This document shows positions 47,084-56,757 of a DNA stretch of 64,000 nucleotides, piece after piece; within the stretch, counting starts at the first letter, position 1; every line of letters begins with the position of its first letter. The DNA lies in contig NC_017030.1 in NCBI RefSeq assembly GCF_000255295.1, positions 7,538,328 through 7,602,327 of the forward strand, read 5' to 3'. The notes below the pieces were generated by a model, which was given only the letters and a program-made list of their open reading frames with translations, was not told where the DNA came from and did not search any database. The translations under genes and the position numbers were made by a program. The stretch comes from Corallococcus coralloides DSM 2259. GTDB taxonomy: Bacteria > Myxococcota > Myxococcia > Myxococcales > Myxococcaceae.

Positions 47084-48042
47084 TCGTAGACCTTCACGGC
47101 AAAGTCCCGGCGCGCCGCGAACCGGAGCACTTCCAGCGCGACGTCACAGGACGGACCTGACTTCTTCGCGACGGTGAGGTTGAACGAGAGGTCCAGGCCT
47201 TCGGGCCGCGCCACCGCCAGCGCGCCGGGGTCGACCTTCTCGTGGACGATTCTGTTCGCCAGCCTTCCCGCCTGCTGACCGAGCGCCAGCGGGGCCGGAG
47301 CGAGGGCCAGCGTCGCGCCCTCCATCACCTGGCTGGCCGTGAGCGCCACCAGCGGAACCTTGTGCGAGGCACTGAAGGCGATGAGCGCCTGGACGACGGA
47401 AGCGTTGCCCACGGTCTTGTCCGCAACCATCAAGAGGCCGGCCACCTTCCCCGCCGCGCCCTCCAGCACCTCGCCCACGCGCTCCTGCGCTTCCACGGCC
47501 AGCGGGACGAGGGTGAGTCCCAGGCTCGCGCCAGCGGAGCGGGCCTGCGCCACCGCGCCCGCCGAGGAGCGCGGGTCATGCAGGATGCCCACGCGCTTCG
47601 CGCCGGGAGCCACGGCCTTGAGCGCGGCCAGCTCCGGCCCGAAGTCGCTGGTGAGCGCGATGCCGGTGACGTGGGACGCCTCCAGGCCGTACCTCTCGTG
47701 GTACGGCACCATGGCGAAGAGCACGGGGATGTCCTCGCCCAGTGAGCGGCGCGCGGTGTTGGCGGCCAGCGGTCCCAGTGCGAGCACCAACGCGGGCTTC
47801 TGCGCGGCCAACGCCTTGAAGACGCGCGCGGCCTCCGTGGGGCTTTCCTCCAGGGTCAGCTCGGTGACGTCCGCGCGGGCCTCGGACGTGAAGCCGGCGA
47901 GGAAGGAGGCGTACGGCGCCAGGCTCGAGGACTTCACGGCCACCACGCGGGGCCGGGCGGGACTTCGCGACGAAGCCTGCGCGAGGGCGACGGCGGGCAG
48001 GAGGAGCGTAAGGAGCGCGAACCTCCGGAGCGTCGTCCTCAC
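47080..48042 (-). CDS. ABC-type substrate-binding protein (PF04392-like)
   Basis: This 320-residue protein starts at GTG 48042, overlapping the kinase gene stop by 4 bp. A signal peptide (LLTLLLPAVALAQA) directs it to the periplasm. It has the two-lobed pattern of the ABC_sub_bind family: VVAVKSSSLAPYASFLAGF, KPALVLALGPLAANTA, KRVGILHDPRSSAG and VAGLLMVADKTVGNASVV. The family members that are studied bind tryptophan or other small ligands. No permease or ATPase gene is nearby, so it may serve as a solo sensor protein rather than a transporter part. Translationally coupled between kinase and purB. Confidence 0.8.
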   Translation of the reverse strand: MRTTLRRFALLTLLLPAVALAQASSRSPARPRVVAVKSSSLAPYASFLAGFTSEARADVTELTLEESPTEAARVFKALAAQKPALVLALGPLAANTARRSLGEDIPVLFAMVPYHERYGLEASHVTGIALTSDFGPELAALKAVAPGAKRVGILHDPRSSAGAVAQARSAGASLGLTLVPLAVEAQERVGEVLEGAAGKVAGLLMVADKTVGNASVVQALIAFSASHKVPLVALTASQVMEGATLALAPAPLALGQQAGRLANRIVHEKVDPGALAVARPEGLDLSFNLTVAKKSGPSCDVALEVLRFAARRDFAVKVYE

Positions 48043-51000
48043 GGCGCGTCTTGGCAGCAGCGGAAGCCCACGTTCGCGAACTTCAGCGACGGGACGCTCC
48101 GGCGGCGCGCGGAGCACCGGGCGGTGTCTCCGGCCGTGTCGAAGGAACCGCCCTTGATGAGCAGCTCCTCGGGGTTGGAGTTGGGGAACTTGGAGGAGGT
48201 CCACTCGGCGACGTTGCCGGACAGGTCCGCCACGCCATAGCCGGAGCGACAGGACTGAAGGGCCCCGGAGGGCGCCAGGGTGGGCGCCGCGGCCGCATCC
48301 GTCGTGCCGGTGTTGCAGGCAGTCTGGACCTGCTCATTGCCTGAGGAGAAGCGCGCGTTGCCAGGGCCCTTGCAGGCCTTCTCCCACTCCTCCTCCGAGC
48401 ACAGCCGCTTGCCGAGTCCTTCGCAGGCGGCCTTCGCGTCGAGCCACGTCGCGGAGACGCGGGGCTTCCGGCCGGCCTGGTTGGGGAACTCGTATTCGTC
48501 GACGCAGAACGAGTTCACCGGGATGCTGGCCATGGGCATTTCGTCGGTGGAGCCGGCTGACTGCAGGTCCTCCGGGGACGAGCCCCGCTTGAAGCTACCG
48601 CCGCTCACCAGGCGCATGCCGGCCGGACAGGAGCCCGTGGCCAGGATGCCGTCCCCCGCGGCGACGGTCCCCGGCGTCGCGGGCGTGGTGCTGTTCTTGG
48701 CGGCCTGGGCCTGACGCAGGCGCAGGTAGAGGTAGCCACCGCCCGCGCCCAGCACGACACCGGCCACCGCGAGGATGATCATCCACATCATCGAGCTGGG
48801 GCCGGAGCGGGCCGGCTTCGCCTGCGTGGCCCGCGTCGTGGGGAGCGTGTGCAGGCCGGAGGTGGAAGGAGGCAGCCGGCGCGCCGAGGAGCGCACACCC
48901 GACACTTCCGGAGGGGGTTCGCCCTTGCGCGAGCGGCCGCCCGTGGAGTTCTCGCCGTGAACGCCAGAAGCGCGGACCGCGCCCTGGGCCGCCGAGGCTC
49001 GCGGGGAGCGGGGACCCGACGGCTCCGAGCCGCGCGAGTTCACCGACGACACCGCACCCGAGGCCCGCGAGTTGCGGCCACCGCGGCTGGAGGAACGGGA
49101 CTCCGAGGGTTCGTCGTCGTCGGAGCTCCGGCCGGATCGTGACTCCGTGGCGGATGCATCCGCGTTGCGATGGCTGGGGCGGCTGTCGGAGGACGCCTCG
49201 CCTCCGCGACCGGAGCGCCCGCCCGACGAGGCCTCACCGCGACCGGAGCGCTCGTCGCTCAGGGCGGCTTCGCCGCGACCGTTGGAGCGACCGTCGCTGG
49301 ACGTTTCGCCCCGCCCTCCTGAGCGCGCGTCGCTGGATGCTGCTTCACCGCGACCGTTGGAGCGACCGTCGCCAGAGGCAGCTTCGCTACGGCCGTTGGA
49401 GCGAAGGTCGCCCGAGGAGGACTCACCGCGGCCCGAGCGCCCGTCGCTGGAGGCTTCGCCGCGGCCGTTGGAGCGAAGGTCGCCCGAGGAGGCTTCACCC
49501 CGGCCCGAGCGCCCCTCGCCCACGGCGGCTTCGCCCCGACCATTGGAGCGCCCGTCGCTGGAGGAAGCCTCGCCGCCGCCACGGGCCGAGGACCGCGCCT
49601 CGGCCGCGCCCTCCGCGGAGCGGGCGCCGCGAGGATCCGCAGGGAACGACGGCTCCTCCGCCTTCGCGAAGATGCGCATCACGGGCTCGGCCGCCTTGGC
49701 CGGAGCCGCGCGCGGTTCATCCGCCGGGCGCGAGGCCGCACGGGCCTCCTGCTGCGTCGCCGCGTCGGGGGCCTGCCCCAGGGGCCGGGGGGCCTGCGCC
49801 GCGGCCTCCGCGCCCTTGCGGCCCGACGGCGCCACCGCGCGCATCTCCTGCTGCGTGGCCGCGTCGGACACGGAGCGCGCTTCCGGACCCGTGATGTAGT
49901 CCAGCGCCTGCGCGTTCGAACCCAGGATGGCCGCCAGCGTCGCCGCGTCCAGCGGCTGCGTCGCATCCGGCGGAGGCGCGTCATCCACCGCCGGGAGGGG
50001 CGCGGCCGGCGTGGGCGCGATCGCCACCGGCAACATGCCCGTGGGCACCGGCGGCAGCGGCTTGTTCGCCGCACGCGCGGCCACCGCGGACGGCGGCAGC
50101 GCGCCCGAAGCAGGCATCGCCCGCTGCCTCGACGCCGCGGCCGGGTGCCGATGCACCAGCGCCGCGAACTCCGCGTGCAGCTCACCGCCCGACTTCGGAC
50201 GCGCCAGCGGGTTCACGTTGAGCGCGCGCCGGTAGAGGGACTCGAACGCGGGCGGCAGGTCCGGATGCCGCACCGACACCTCGGGCACTCCGCCGTCCTC
50301 CGGCAGGAGCCCCGTCACCATCTCCCCCATCAACACGCCCAGCGAGTACACGTCCATGCGCGTGTCCAGCTCCGCGCCATTCACGTACTCGGGAGCGATG
50401 TACGCCGCAGCCCGGTGCCCCTTCTGCGCCTGCACGAAGGGCAGGTGCGGCACCGCGAGCCCCAGCCCGTAGTCCGACACCTTCAACATGTCCGGCAGGA
50501 CGAAGACGTTCTCCGGCTTCACGTCCGAGTGCGGCCCGAAGCGGTGCGCCCCGTCCAGCGCCGCCGCCATCTGCGCCAGCAGCGGCTCCACTTCCTTCAG
50601 CGAGAACAGCTGCCCCTTCGCCGCGCGCTGCTCCATCATCCGGCGCAGCGAGAGCCCTTCCAAAAGCTGCATCGTGAAGAAGGGCCGGTCCCCGTCCACG
50701 CCCTCCTCGTACACGCGCACCAGGTTGGGGTGGTTGAGCTTCTTGCCCACCCGCATGGACAGCGCGAACTGCGTGCGCTCCTCCGGCTGCTGCACCAGCC
50801 GGGGCTGGATGACCTTCAGCGCCACCTCCACGTCGATGGCCTGGTCCTGCGCGCGGAAGACGAAGCCCAGAGGCCCCGCCCCTACGACTTCCTGGATGGC
50901 GTAGCGGTCCGCGACGACGTCGCCCGGCTTGTACGGCGCGCCCTCGGCGCCCTTGCGGCGCGCCGCCCCCGCCGCCTGACGCGCGGCCGCGTCGAACTTC

Positions 51001-51065
51001 TGGCCACACGTGGCGCAGGTTTCACTCGTATCGGGGACATGGCTGCCGCAGCGGTAGCAGAGCAA
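48039..51065 (-). CDS. Ser/Thr kinase-like protein fused to a formylglycine-generating-enzyme-like domain
   Basis: This 1008-residue protein has five parts. Residues 3-20 form a zinc ribbon (CYRCGSHV, CATCG). Residues about 54-310 form a Hanks-type kinase domain with the glycine loop GAGPLG, ATP-binding Lys84 (VALKV), catalytic loop HSDVKPEN (Asp181, with HSD in place of HRD) and DYG in place of DFG (Asp198). Residues about 470-690 are a Gly/Arg/Ser/Glu low-complexity repeat region. A transmembrane helix follows near residues 757-780 (MMWMIILAVAGVVLGAGGGY). Residues about 800-1008 are an FGE/sulfatase-modifying-factor fold (SGNVAEW, KGGSFD). Lys and both Asp remain, so kinase activity is possible. 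The outer FGE domain may sense rather than catalyse. Confidence 0.88.
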   Translation of the reverse strand: MLCYRCGSHVPDTSETCATCGQKFDAAARQAAGAARRKGAEGAPYKPGDVVADRYAIQEVVGAGPLGFVFRAQDQAIDVEVALKVIQPRLVQQPEERTQFALSMRVGKKLNHPNLVRVYEEGVDGDRPFFTMQLLEGLSLRRMMEQRAAKGQLFSLKEVEPLLAQMAAALDGAHRFGPHSDVKPENVFVLPDMLKVSDYGLGLAVPHLPFVQAQKGHRAAAYIAPEYVNGAELDTRMDVYSLGVLMGEMVTGLLPEDGGVPEVSVRHPDLPPAFESLYRRALNVNPLARPKSGGELHAEFAALVHRHPAAASRQRAMPASGALPPSAVAARAANKPLPPVPTGMLPVAIAPTPAAPLPAVDDAPPPDATQPLDAATLAAILGSNAQALDYITGPEARSVSDAATQQEMRAVAPSGRKGAEAAAQAPRPLGQAPDAATQQEARAASRPADEPRAAPAKAAEPVMRIFAKAEEPSFPADPRGARSAEGAAEARSSARGGGEASSSDGRSNGRGEAAVGEGRSGRGEASSGDLRSNGRGEASSDGRSGRGESSSGDLRSNGRSEAASGDGRSNGRGEAASSDARSGGRGETSSDGRSNGRGEAALSDERSGRGEASSGGRSGRGGEASSDSRPSHRNADASATESRSGRSSDDDEPSESRSSSRGGRNSRASGAVSSVNSRGSEPSGPRSPRASAAQGAVRASGVHGENSTGGRSRKGEPPPEVSGVRSSARRLPPSTSGLHTLPTTRATQAKPARSGPSSMMWMIILAVAGVVLGAGGGYLYLRLRQAQAAKNSTTPATPGTVAAGDGILATGSCPAGMRLVSGGSFKRGSSPEDLQSAGSTDEMPMASIPVNSFCVDEYEFPNQAGRKPRVSATWLDAKAACEGLGKRLCSEEEWEKACKGPGNARFSSGNEQVQTACNTGTTDAAAAPTLAPSGALQSCRSGYGVADLSGNVAEWTSSKFPNSNPEELLIKGGSFDTAGDTARCSARRRSVPSLKFANVGFRCCQDAP
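49150..49590. repeat. Tandem repeats inside the kinase gene
   Basis: Imperfect repeats of 36-45 bp encode about ten units of the type RSNGRGEASS-D. Many units share stretches such as CCGTTGGAGCG at DNA level, so unit number may change by slippage. They form the flexible linker between kinase and membrane anchor. Confidence 0.7.
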
Positions 51066-51177
51066 AGCAGTGAAACTCCGGAACGGGGCCGCGGGGGGGC
51101 GGCCTCCCTGGCGGACGGCCGGGGGGCTCCATTCTGCCCGCTCCGGAGCCGTTGAGGAACGACGTTGCGCGCCGGGC

Positions 51178-51633
51178 CTAGCGGCCGGTGGACCCGAAAC
51201 CTCCGGCCCCTCGGGAAGTCACCTCCAGCACCTCCACTTCCCGCAGGGCCGTGGCCGTCACGGGGGCCACCACCAGCTGGGCCACCCGGTCCCCCCGACG
51301 CAGGGTGAAGGGGGTGTTGGACAGGTTGACGAGCAGTACCTGCACTTCCCCCCGGTAGTCCGCGTCCACCGTCCCGGGGGAGTTGAGGCAGGTCACCCCG
51401 TGCCGGAGCGCCAGCCCCGAGCGGGGCCGCACCTGGCCCTCGAAGCCCGGCGGGAGCGCGAAGGCCAGCCCCGTGGGGACCGCCATCCGCTCCAGGGGTT
51501 GGAGCACCCGCTCCCCGTCGATGTCGGCCCGCAGGTCCAGCCCTGCGGCCAGCTCCGTCTCGTAGCGCGGCAGGGGCAGCGGGTCCGGATGCGAGCGCAC
51601 CCGGCGCACGGGGACGGTCAGCGAGGGGTCCAT
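51178..51633 (-). CDS. dut: Deoxyuridine triphosphatase
   Basis: This 151-residue protein starts at 51633 behind GAGGGG. It hydrolyses dUTP to dUMP and pyrophosphate, which limits uracil in DNA and feeds dTMP synthesis. All trimeric dUTPase motifs are present: AGLDLRA (motif 1), [10 protein letters not shown] (2), [14 protein letters not shown] (3), RGDRVAQLV (4) and [10 protein letters not shown] (5). Length is normal for the family. It lies upstream of the kinase gene in the same direction with a 112-bp gap. Confidence 0.95.
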   Translation of the reverse strand: MDPSLTVPVRRVRSHPDPLPLPRYETELAAGLDLRADIDGERVLQPLERMAVPTGLAFALPPGFEGQVRPRSGLALRHGVTCLNSPGTVDADYRGEVQVLLVNLSNTPFTLRRGDRVAQLVVAPVTATALREVEVLEVTSRGAGGFGSTGR

Positions 51634-51709
51634 GCCCCTCGCCGTAACATGCACCCCGGCCCCCCTCTACTTCCTGGCGGCGACGTCACGGGTCGTGTGA
51701 CCCGGGCAC

Positions 51710-52720
51710 TCACAGCTCGGTCGCGCCGTCCGCCATGCGCAGCGCGGTGCGGAACCCGAACGGGTCCACGGGCCGAGCGGCCAGCTCCAGCTGGTAGTGA
51801 AGGTGCGGCCCGGTGGACCGGCCGGTGTTCCCCGACAGCGCGATGGCCTGCCCCTTCTCCACCCGCGTGCCCGCCTTCACCAGCAGCTCCGAGTTGTGAC
51901 AGTACGCCGTCGTCACGCCCCGCCCGTGGTCCAGCACCAGCACGCGGCCGTTGACGGAGTCCTCGCTCGAGCGGCGCACCACGCCCGCGGCCACCGCCGT
52001 CACCGTCGTGCCCGAGCGCACCGCCAGGTCCACCCCCGTGTGCATCCGGCGCGTGCGCAGCGTGGGGTGGACGCGGTAGCCGAAGGGGCTCGTCACCGGA
52101 GCGCTCTCCGACACCGGCCACCCGAGCATCAGCGCCGTGGACAGCGCCAGCGCCTGTGCCGCGCCCACGGAGGAGCCCTCGAAGCCCGGGGGCAGCTGCT
52201 TCGCCAGGCGCTCCAGGCTGAGCGCCCCACCCTCCGCGTCCACCCGCTCCAAGGCGAAGCGCGCGGGCACCCGTCCGGCGAACACCGCCGTCACCCGAGC
52301 CTCCTCCGACGGGAAGTCCCTGGCGAGCGCGTCCAGGAGCCGCCGCGTCGCCGCCGGTCCCTTCACCGGATCCACCAGCGTCTCCGGAGCGATGCCCAGC
52401 TCACGAGCCAGCGCGAGCGAAGGCTCGCGAGCCTTCGGGTCCAGGGCCTTCAGCGCCGAGTGAGTCCCCCACGCCAGCGCCTCCGCGCTCGTGGGCACGC
52501 GAGCGAGCAGCGCGGCGGGCAGCGCGGCCGGTACGGGCACCGCCGTCCCGCTCACGCCGTCGTAGTACGCGAGCAGCGGCCGAGCCGTGGTGCGAGTGTT
52601 GAAGGCCCAGGCGCCCGCGCGCCGCAAGAGCGCACCCGCGGGCGTGTGGTGGTACGCGCACCACACGCACAGCAGCGCGAAGGTGAAGTCCAGGAGTCCC
52701 CGGGCGCGTCGAGCGAACAT
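51710..52720 (-). CDS. M23 family metallopeptidase
   Basis: This 336-residue protein has a hydrophobic N-terminal anchor (FTFALLCVWCAYHHTPAGAL). The C-terminal LytM-type domain has the zinc ligands in HPTLRTRRMHTGVDLA and GPHLHYQLELAARPVDPFG, with DHGRGVTTAYCHNSELLV between. It is a probable endopeptidase that cuts peptidoglycan cross-bridges at the envelope; all key His residues are present. The middle is a helical region. It starts 11 bp behind the upstream membrane-protein gene, so they are likely one transcript. Confidence 0.88.
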   Translation of the reverse strand: MFARRARGLLDFTFALLCVWCAYHHTPAGALLRRAGAWAFNTRTTARPLLAYYDGVSGTAVPVPAALPAALLARVPTSAEALAWGTHSALKALDPKAREPSLALARELGIAPETLVDPVKGPAATRRLLDALARDFPSEEARVTAVFAGRVPARFALERVDAEGGALSLERLAKQLPPGFEGSSVGAAQALALSTALMLGWPVSESAPVTSPFGYRVHPTLRTRRMHTGVDLAVRSGTTVTAVAAGVVRRSSEDSVNGRVLVLDHGRGVTTAYCHNSELLVKAGTRVEKGQAIALSGNTGRSTGPHLHYQLELAARPVDPFGFRTALRMADGATEL

Positions 52721-52731
52721 GCGTCAGGGCC

Positions 52732-53529
52732 TCAGCGCAGGAAGGACAGCACCGGGGCCGCGTCCCAAGCCGCCGCGAAGCCCAGCGGCGCCACCACGAG
52801 GCACCCCAGGAGCCCGCGAGTCCACGCCCGCCGCGACCCCACCGCTTCACATGCCGCGTCCGCGTGCTGGAGGTTGCGCAGCACCGCGCGCCAGCCCAGC
52901 GACACGCTCACGCCACACAGCGCCGCCACCGCCAGCCCCCGGGCCGCCCAGTCCGCGGCGACGTCACCGAACAGGGGCCGCCATGACAGGTACACCGTGC
53001 CCTGGACGAGCCGCGCCACCGTGCACGCGCCCGCGAGCACCACGCCCGCGGTGGCCAGGGGCCGCACCCACCGCATCGGAGTGGGCCGCCGCAGACAGCG
53101 CCGCAGCAGCGCCTTCCACGAAGAGGCCTCCGAAGCGGACGCCGTCACCGGACGCCAGGGCGCCACGGGGCGGGCAGCCTCGGACTCGCGATAGCCGAGC
53201 GCCGGCAGCGCCAGGAGCAGGTCCGCCGCCAGCTCCCAGGCCAGGGCCAGGGCCCGAGCCAGCCGGGTGCGCGTCTCCAGCGACACCCAATCCACCATCG
53301 ACGCGAAGGCGGGGAACTGGCCCACCCACGCGTCGAACGCGGAGTCCAGCCGGTCCACCGCGGTGAGCAGCCGGTCATCCAGCGTGTCCGCCGCCGCGTG
53401 CACGCCCACCGCGACCAGCGCGAGCAGGCCCAGCGGCATGAACGCCCAGCGGAACGCGCCCAGGAACCGGGACAGGTCCGTGAGGAAGCTGCTCGAAGGC
53501 TCCGAGGAGCTGGATGGATGGACCGGCAT
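52732..53529 (-). CDS. Membrane protein of unknown function
   Basis: This 265-residue protein has about five hydrophobic helices ([80 protein letters not shown] and [20 protein letters not shown]). A Ser-rich N-terminus precedes them. No known transporter or enzyme motif. It is directly upstream of, and probably coupled to, the M23 peptidase gene, so a role in cell-wall processing is possible but not shown. A 25-bp palindrome lies about 110 bp upstream of its start. Confidence 0.65.
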   Translation of the reverse strand: MPVHPSSSSEPSSSFLTDLSRFLGAFRWAFMPLGLLALVAVGVHAAADTLDDRLLTAVDRLDSAFDAWVGQFPAFASMVDWVSLETRTRLARALALAWELAADLLLALPALGYRESEAARPVAPWRPVTASASEASSWKALLRRCLRRPTPMRWVRPLATAGVVLAGACTVARLVQGTVYLSWRPLFGDVAADWAARGLAVAALCGVSVSLGWRAVLRNLQHADAACEAVGSRRAWTRGLLGCLVVAPLGFAAAWDAAPVLSFLR

Positions 53530-53637
53530 GCAGCGCCTCCGGGGCGGTCCCCCATCAACGCGGGAGGGCCTCCCGGGGTTTTAAGCCTCCAGTCCCCCAG
53601 GACGAAAACACCGCGTGCTCCCGCCTCACGCGCTCCC

Positions 53638-53662
53638 AACCTGTCCGACTGTCGGACAGGTT
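53638..53662. promoter_or_regulatory. 25-bp perfect palindrome, candidate operator
   Basis: Arms AACCTGTCCGAC and GTCGGACAGGTT flank a single T. It lies about 110 bp upstream of the membrane-protein gene and downstream of the pnp terminator. The perfect symmetry and location fit a binding site for a dimeric repressor; the regulator is unknown. Confidence 0.5.
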
Positions 53663-53710
53663 CGAGCGGTGCGCCGCCGCCGGGCGGCAAGCCCCCTGCC
53701 CCGCAATGAC

Positions 53711-53756
53711 AACGCCCCGCCCCTTCGCGCCCGGAGGCGGGAGGAGACGGGGCGTT
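53711..53756 (-). terminator. Candidate pnp terminator
   Basis: Arms AACGCCCCG and CGGGGCGTT enclose a GC-rich inner hairpin just beyond the pnp stop. No strong T-run. Confidence 0.45.
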
Positions 53757-53803
53757 TCCGGTCGCGGCCTTCCTCACGGAGGGCCGCTACACGGGGGCCG
53801 GAC

Positions 53804-55960
53804 TCAGGCCTTCGCGTCCGGCGTCGGGGCGGCCGGGGCGGCGGCCGCGGGAGGCGTGCCCTGCGCGTTGGCGCGCTCGGCCATGGCCTCCTTGCGCGAC
53901 AGGCGGATCTTGCCCGTCTTGTCGATGCTGACGACCTTCACCAGCACCTCGTCACCCTCGCTCAGCACGTCCGACACGCTCTTCACGCGCTTGTCGGACA
54001 GCTCGGAGATGTGGATGAGGCCGTCGGTGCCCGGGAACAGCTCCACGAAGGCGCCGAACTCGGCGATCTTCCGGACGGTGCCGGTGTAGATCTTCCCGAT
54101 CTCCGCCTCGCGCGTGAGCGCCTGGATCATCGCGATGGCCGCCTTCACCGCCTCGCCGTTCGCGCTGGCGATGTCCACGCGGCCGGTGTCCTCGATGTTG
54201 ATGGCGGCACCCGTGCGGGCGATGATGTCCTTGATCACCTTGCCGCCCGGCCCGATGACGTTCTTGATGAACTCCGGACGGATCTGGATGGTCGTGATGC
54301 GCGGCGCGAACTGGCTGATCTCCTTGCGCGGCGCGCTCAGCGTCTTCGCCATCTCCGCCAGGATGTGCTCGCGGCCCTGACGCGCCTGCTCCAGCGCGCG
54401 GCTCATGATCTCCGTGGTGAGGCCGGTGATCTTGATGTCCATCTGGATGGACGTGATGCCCTTGGACGTGCCGCAGACCTTGAAGTCCATGTCGCCCAGG
54501 TGATCCTCGTCACCCAGGATGTCGGACAGGATGGCGATCTTCTCGCCCTCCTTCACCAGGCCCATGGCGATGCCCGCCACCGGCGCCTTGATGGGCACGC
54601 CCGCGTCCATCAGCGCCAGCGTGCCACCGCACACGGAGGCCATGGAGGACGAGCCGTTGGACTCGAGGATCTCCGACACCAGACGCACCGTGTACGGGAA
54701 CGAGTCGCTGGCCGGAATCATGTTGCGCAGCGCGCGCTCCGCCAGGGCGCCGTGACCGACCTCGCGACGGCCGGGGCCGCGCAGGGGCTTGGTCTCGTTC
54801 ACGCTGAACGGCGGGAAGTTGTAGTGCAGCATGAACCGCTTGAAGGCCTGGCCGCTGAGCAGCTCCAGCCGCTGCTCGTCCTCGCTGGTGCCCAGCGTGA
54901 CGACCACGAGCGCCTGCGTCTCGCCGCGGGTGAACACCGCGCTGCCGTGCGTGCGGGGCAGCACGCCCACCTCGTTGGTGATGGAGCGCACCACGTTGTG
55001 CGGACGGTCACCGATGCGGCCACCGTTCACGGTGAGCTCACGCATGTGGTCGTACTTCAGGTCCTCGATGACCTGCTTGGCGTGCTTCTCCACCTGCGGG
55101 GTGAACTCCGCGCCCAGCTTCTCCTTGAGCGCCGCGATGGCGGCCTTCTTCACCTTGGAGAGCGCCTCGTAGCGCGCGCCCTTCTCCTTGATGGCGTAGC
55201 CGGCCTTCACGCCCTCCAGCGCCAGCTCGCGGACCTGGTTGCGCAGGCCCTCGTCGATGGTGGCGGGCTTCTCGTAGGAGCGGACCTGCTTCTTCAGCTC
55301 CGTGCGCAGCTGGTCCTGCAGGTCCAGCGCGGGCTGGGCGTTCTGACGGCCGAACTCCAGCGCCGCCACCATGTCCGCCTCGCTGACCTCCTCCGCGCCA
55401 CCCTCCACCATCACGATGGCCTCGCGGCTCACCGCCATGACGAGGTCCAGGTCGCTCTGCTCGCGCTGCTTCGCGGTGGGGTTCGCCACGAACTGGCCGC
55501 CCACGCGGCCCACGCGGATGCCCGCGATGGGGCCGTTGAACGGGATGTCCGACACCCACAGCGCCGCGGAGGCGCCGGTGATGCCGTGGATGTCACCCTC
55601 GTTCTCCGGGTCCGCGGAGATGACGGACGCGATGACCTGCGTCTCGTAGGCGTAGCCTTCCGGGAACAGCGGACGGCAGGAGCGGTCCACCAGACGGGAG
55701 GCCAGCGTCTCCTTCTCCGTCAGACGGCCCTCGCGCTTGAAGTAGCTGCCCGGGATGCGGCCCGCCGAGTACAGCTTCTCCTGGTACTCCACCGTGAGGG
55801 GGAGGAAGTCGACGTCCTTCTTCTCCCGCGCGCTCACCGCGGTGACGAGCAGCATGGTGTCGCCGTAGCGGACCACCACGGAACCGTCGGCCTGCTTGGC
55901 CAGGCGGCCCGTCTCGATGCTCAGCTCGTTCTCACCAATCTTGACGCTCTTCTTCAACAT
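53804..55960 (-). CDS. pnp: Polyribonucleotide nucleotidyltransferase (PNPase)
   Basis: This 718-residue protein starts at 55960 ([18 protein letters not shown]) behind AGAGG. It degrades RNA 3' to 5' with phosphate and can add tails. All domains are present: two RNase PH folds ([20 protein letters not shown] near the N-terminus, and the catalytic [20 protein letters not shown] region), the helical linker, KH domain ([20 protein letters not shown]) and S1 domain ([20 protein letters not shown]). An Ala/Pro-rich tail ends the protein. It sits behind rpsO, the usual pairing in bacteria. Confidence 0.98.
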   Translation of the reverse strand: MLKKSVKIGENELSIETGRLAKQADGSVVVRYGDTMLLVTAVSAREKKDVDFLPLTVEYQEKLYSAGRIPGSYFKREGRLTEKETLASRLVDRSCRPLFPEGYAYETQVIASVISADPENEGDIHGITGASAALWVSDIPFNGPIAGIRVGRVGGQFVANPTAKQREQSDLDLVMAVSREAIVMVEGGAEEVSEADMVAALEFGRQNAQPALDLQDQLRTELKKQVRSYEKPATIDEGLRNQVRELALEGVKAGYAIKEKGARYEALSKVKKAAIAALKEKLGAEFTPQVEKHAKQVIEDLKYDHMRELTVNGGRIGDRPHNVVRSITNEVGVLPRTHGSAVFTRGETQALVVVTLGTSEDEQRLELLSGQAFKRFMLHYNFPPFSVNETKPLRGPGRREVGHGALAERALRNMIPASDSFPYTVRLVSEILESNGSSSMASVCGGTLALMDAGVPIKAPVAGIAMGLVKEGEKIAILSDILGDEDHLGDMDFKVCGTSKGITSIQMDIKITGLTTEIMSRALEQARQGREHILAEMAKTLSAPRKEISQFAPRITTIQIRPEFIKNVIGPGGKVIKDIIARTGAAINIEDTGRVDIASANGEAVKAAIAMIQALTREAEIGKIYTGTVRKIAEFGAFVELFPGTDGLIHISELSDKRVKSVSDVLSEGDEVLVKVVSIDKTGKIRLSRKEAMAERANAQGTPPAAAAPAAPTPDAKA

Positions 55961-56362
55961 GTCGTGTGGCCTCTGTGCCTGCTTCGCGTGCGAGGACCCT
56001 TGCCAGCCGCGGCCCGCCCACGTGCGTGGGGCAGGAGCCGCCCGGAAGGGGCCCTCTGGGATTGAGCGGTCGCCAGGGCCTGAAGCAGGCACATGCCAGA
56101 CGAACGCTGCCTGTACTGCGGAAACGGGCTCCGTTGCGGAGCGCCGGAGGGATGGACCGGACCTCTTGATCCCTGATCACACCCGCCCACCCATGACTCC
56201 GGGTCGGCCGGTCTGAACGGAAACCAAAAGAGCCCGCCTCCACCGCTCCCTCGCCCAACTCCTTCACCCACGTCCGCGCTGCTGTTCTTGAAACCGTGCT
56301 GCGTGCCGCCGAAATGCGCGGGGCGCTGGTGGTGTGCCAGCGCCCCGGATGCTGCGCGAGGA
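55961..56362. promoter_or_regulatory. rpsO-pnp intergenic region
   Basis: These 402 bp between rpsO and pnp (both minus strand) hold the candidate rpsO terminator at 56320-56346 and the leader of pnp, a gene often autoregulated through its leader in other bacteria. No additional gene is supported. Confidence 0.5.
56320..56346 (-). terminator. Candidate rpsO terminator
   Basis: Arms GGGGCGCTGG and CCAGCGCCCC with a 7-nt loop lie 17 bp behind the rpsO stop codon. The following sequence is only weakly T-rich. Confidence 0.55.
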
Positions 56363-56632
56363 CTACTTACGGATGCCGAGGCCCTCGATGAGCTTCTTGT
56401 AGCGGGCCACGTCCTTGGACTTGAGGTAGTCCAGCATGCGGCGGCGCTGACCGACCAGCTTCAGCAGACCGCGGCGGGAGTGGTGGTCCTTCTTGTGGGT
56501 CTTGAAGTGCTCGGTGAGCATGTTGATGCGCTCGGACAGCAGCGCCACCTGCACCTCGGGCGAGCCGGTGTCGGACTCGTGGGTGCGGAACTTCGTGACC
56601 AGCTCGCTCTTGCGTTCCTGATGCAACGACAT
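56363..56632 (-). CDS. rpsO: Ribosomal protein S15
   Basis: This 89-residue protein starts at 56632 ([15 protein letters not shown]). It binds the central domain of 16S rRNA during 30S assembly. The sequence [20 protein letters not shown] and [20 protein letters not shown] matches S15, and the length equals the bacterial norm. It lies between the beta-grasp-like gene and pnp in the translation operon. Confidence 0.98.
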   Translation of the reverse strand: MSLHQERKSELVTKFRTHESDTGSPEVQVALLSERINMLTEHFKTHKKDHHSRRGLLKLVGQRRRMLDYLKSKDVARYKKLIEGLGIRK

Positions 56633-56757
56633 GGGCTTCTTCCTGAATCCCGCTCCGGGGTGACCGCTCGTGCCGCCTGGGTCCGCGGAGGGGTACAGAC
56701 CCGGCCTCATGGTCCTTCTAACGAGCGGGCCGCTTATAAGCTTCACCCCCTGGGGGG

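Noticed and set aside
49072..49899. Plus-strand 275-residue Ser/Arg/Pro frame in the kinase gene
   Set aside because: It is the antisense of the low-complexity linker of the kinase and has no independent support.
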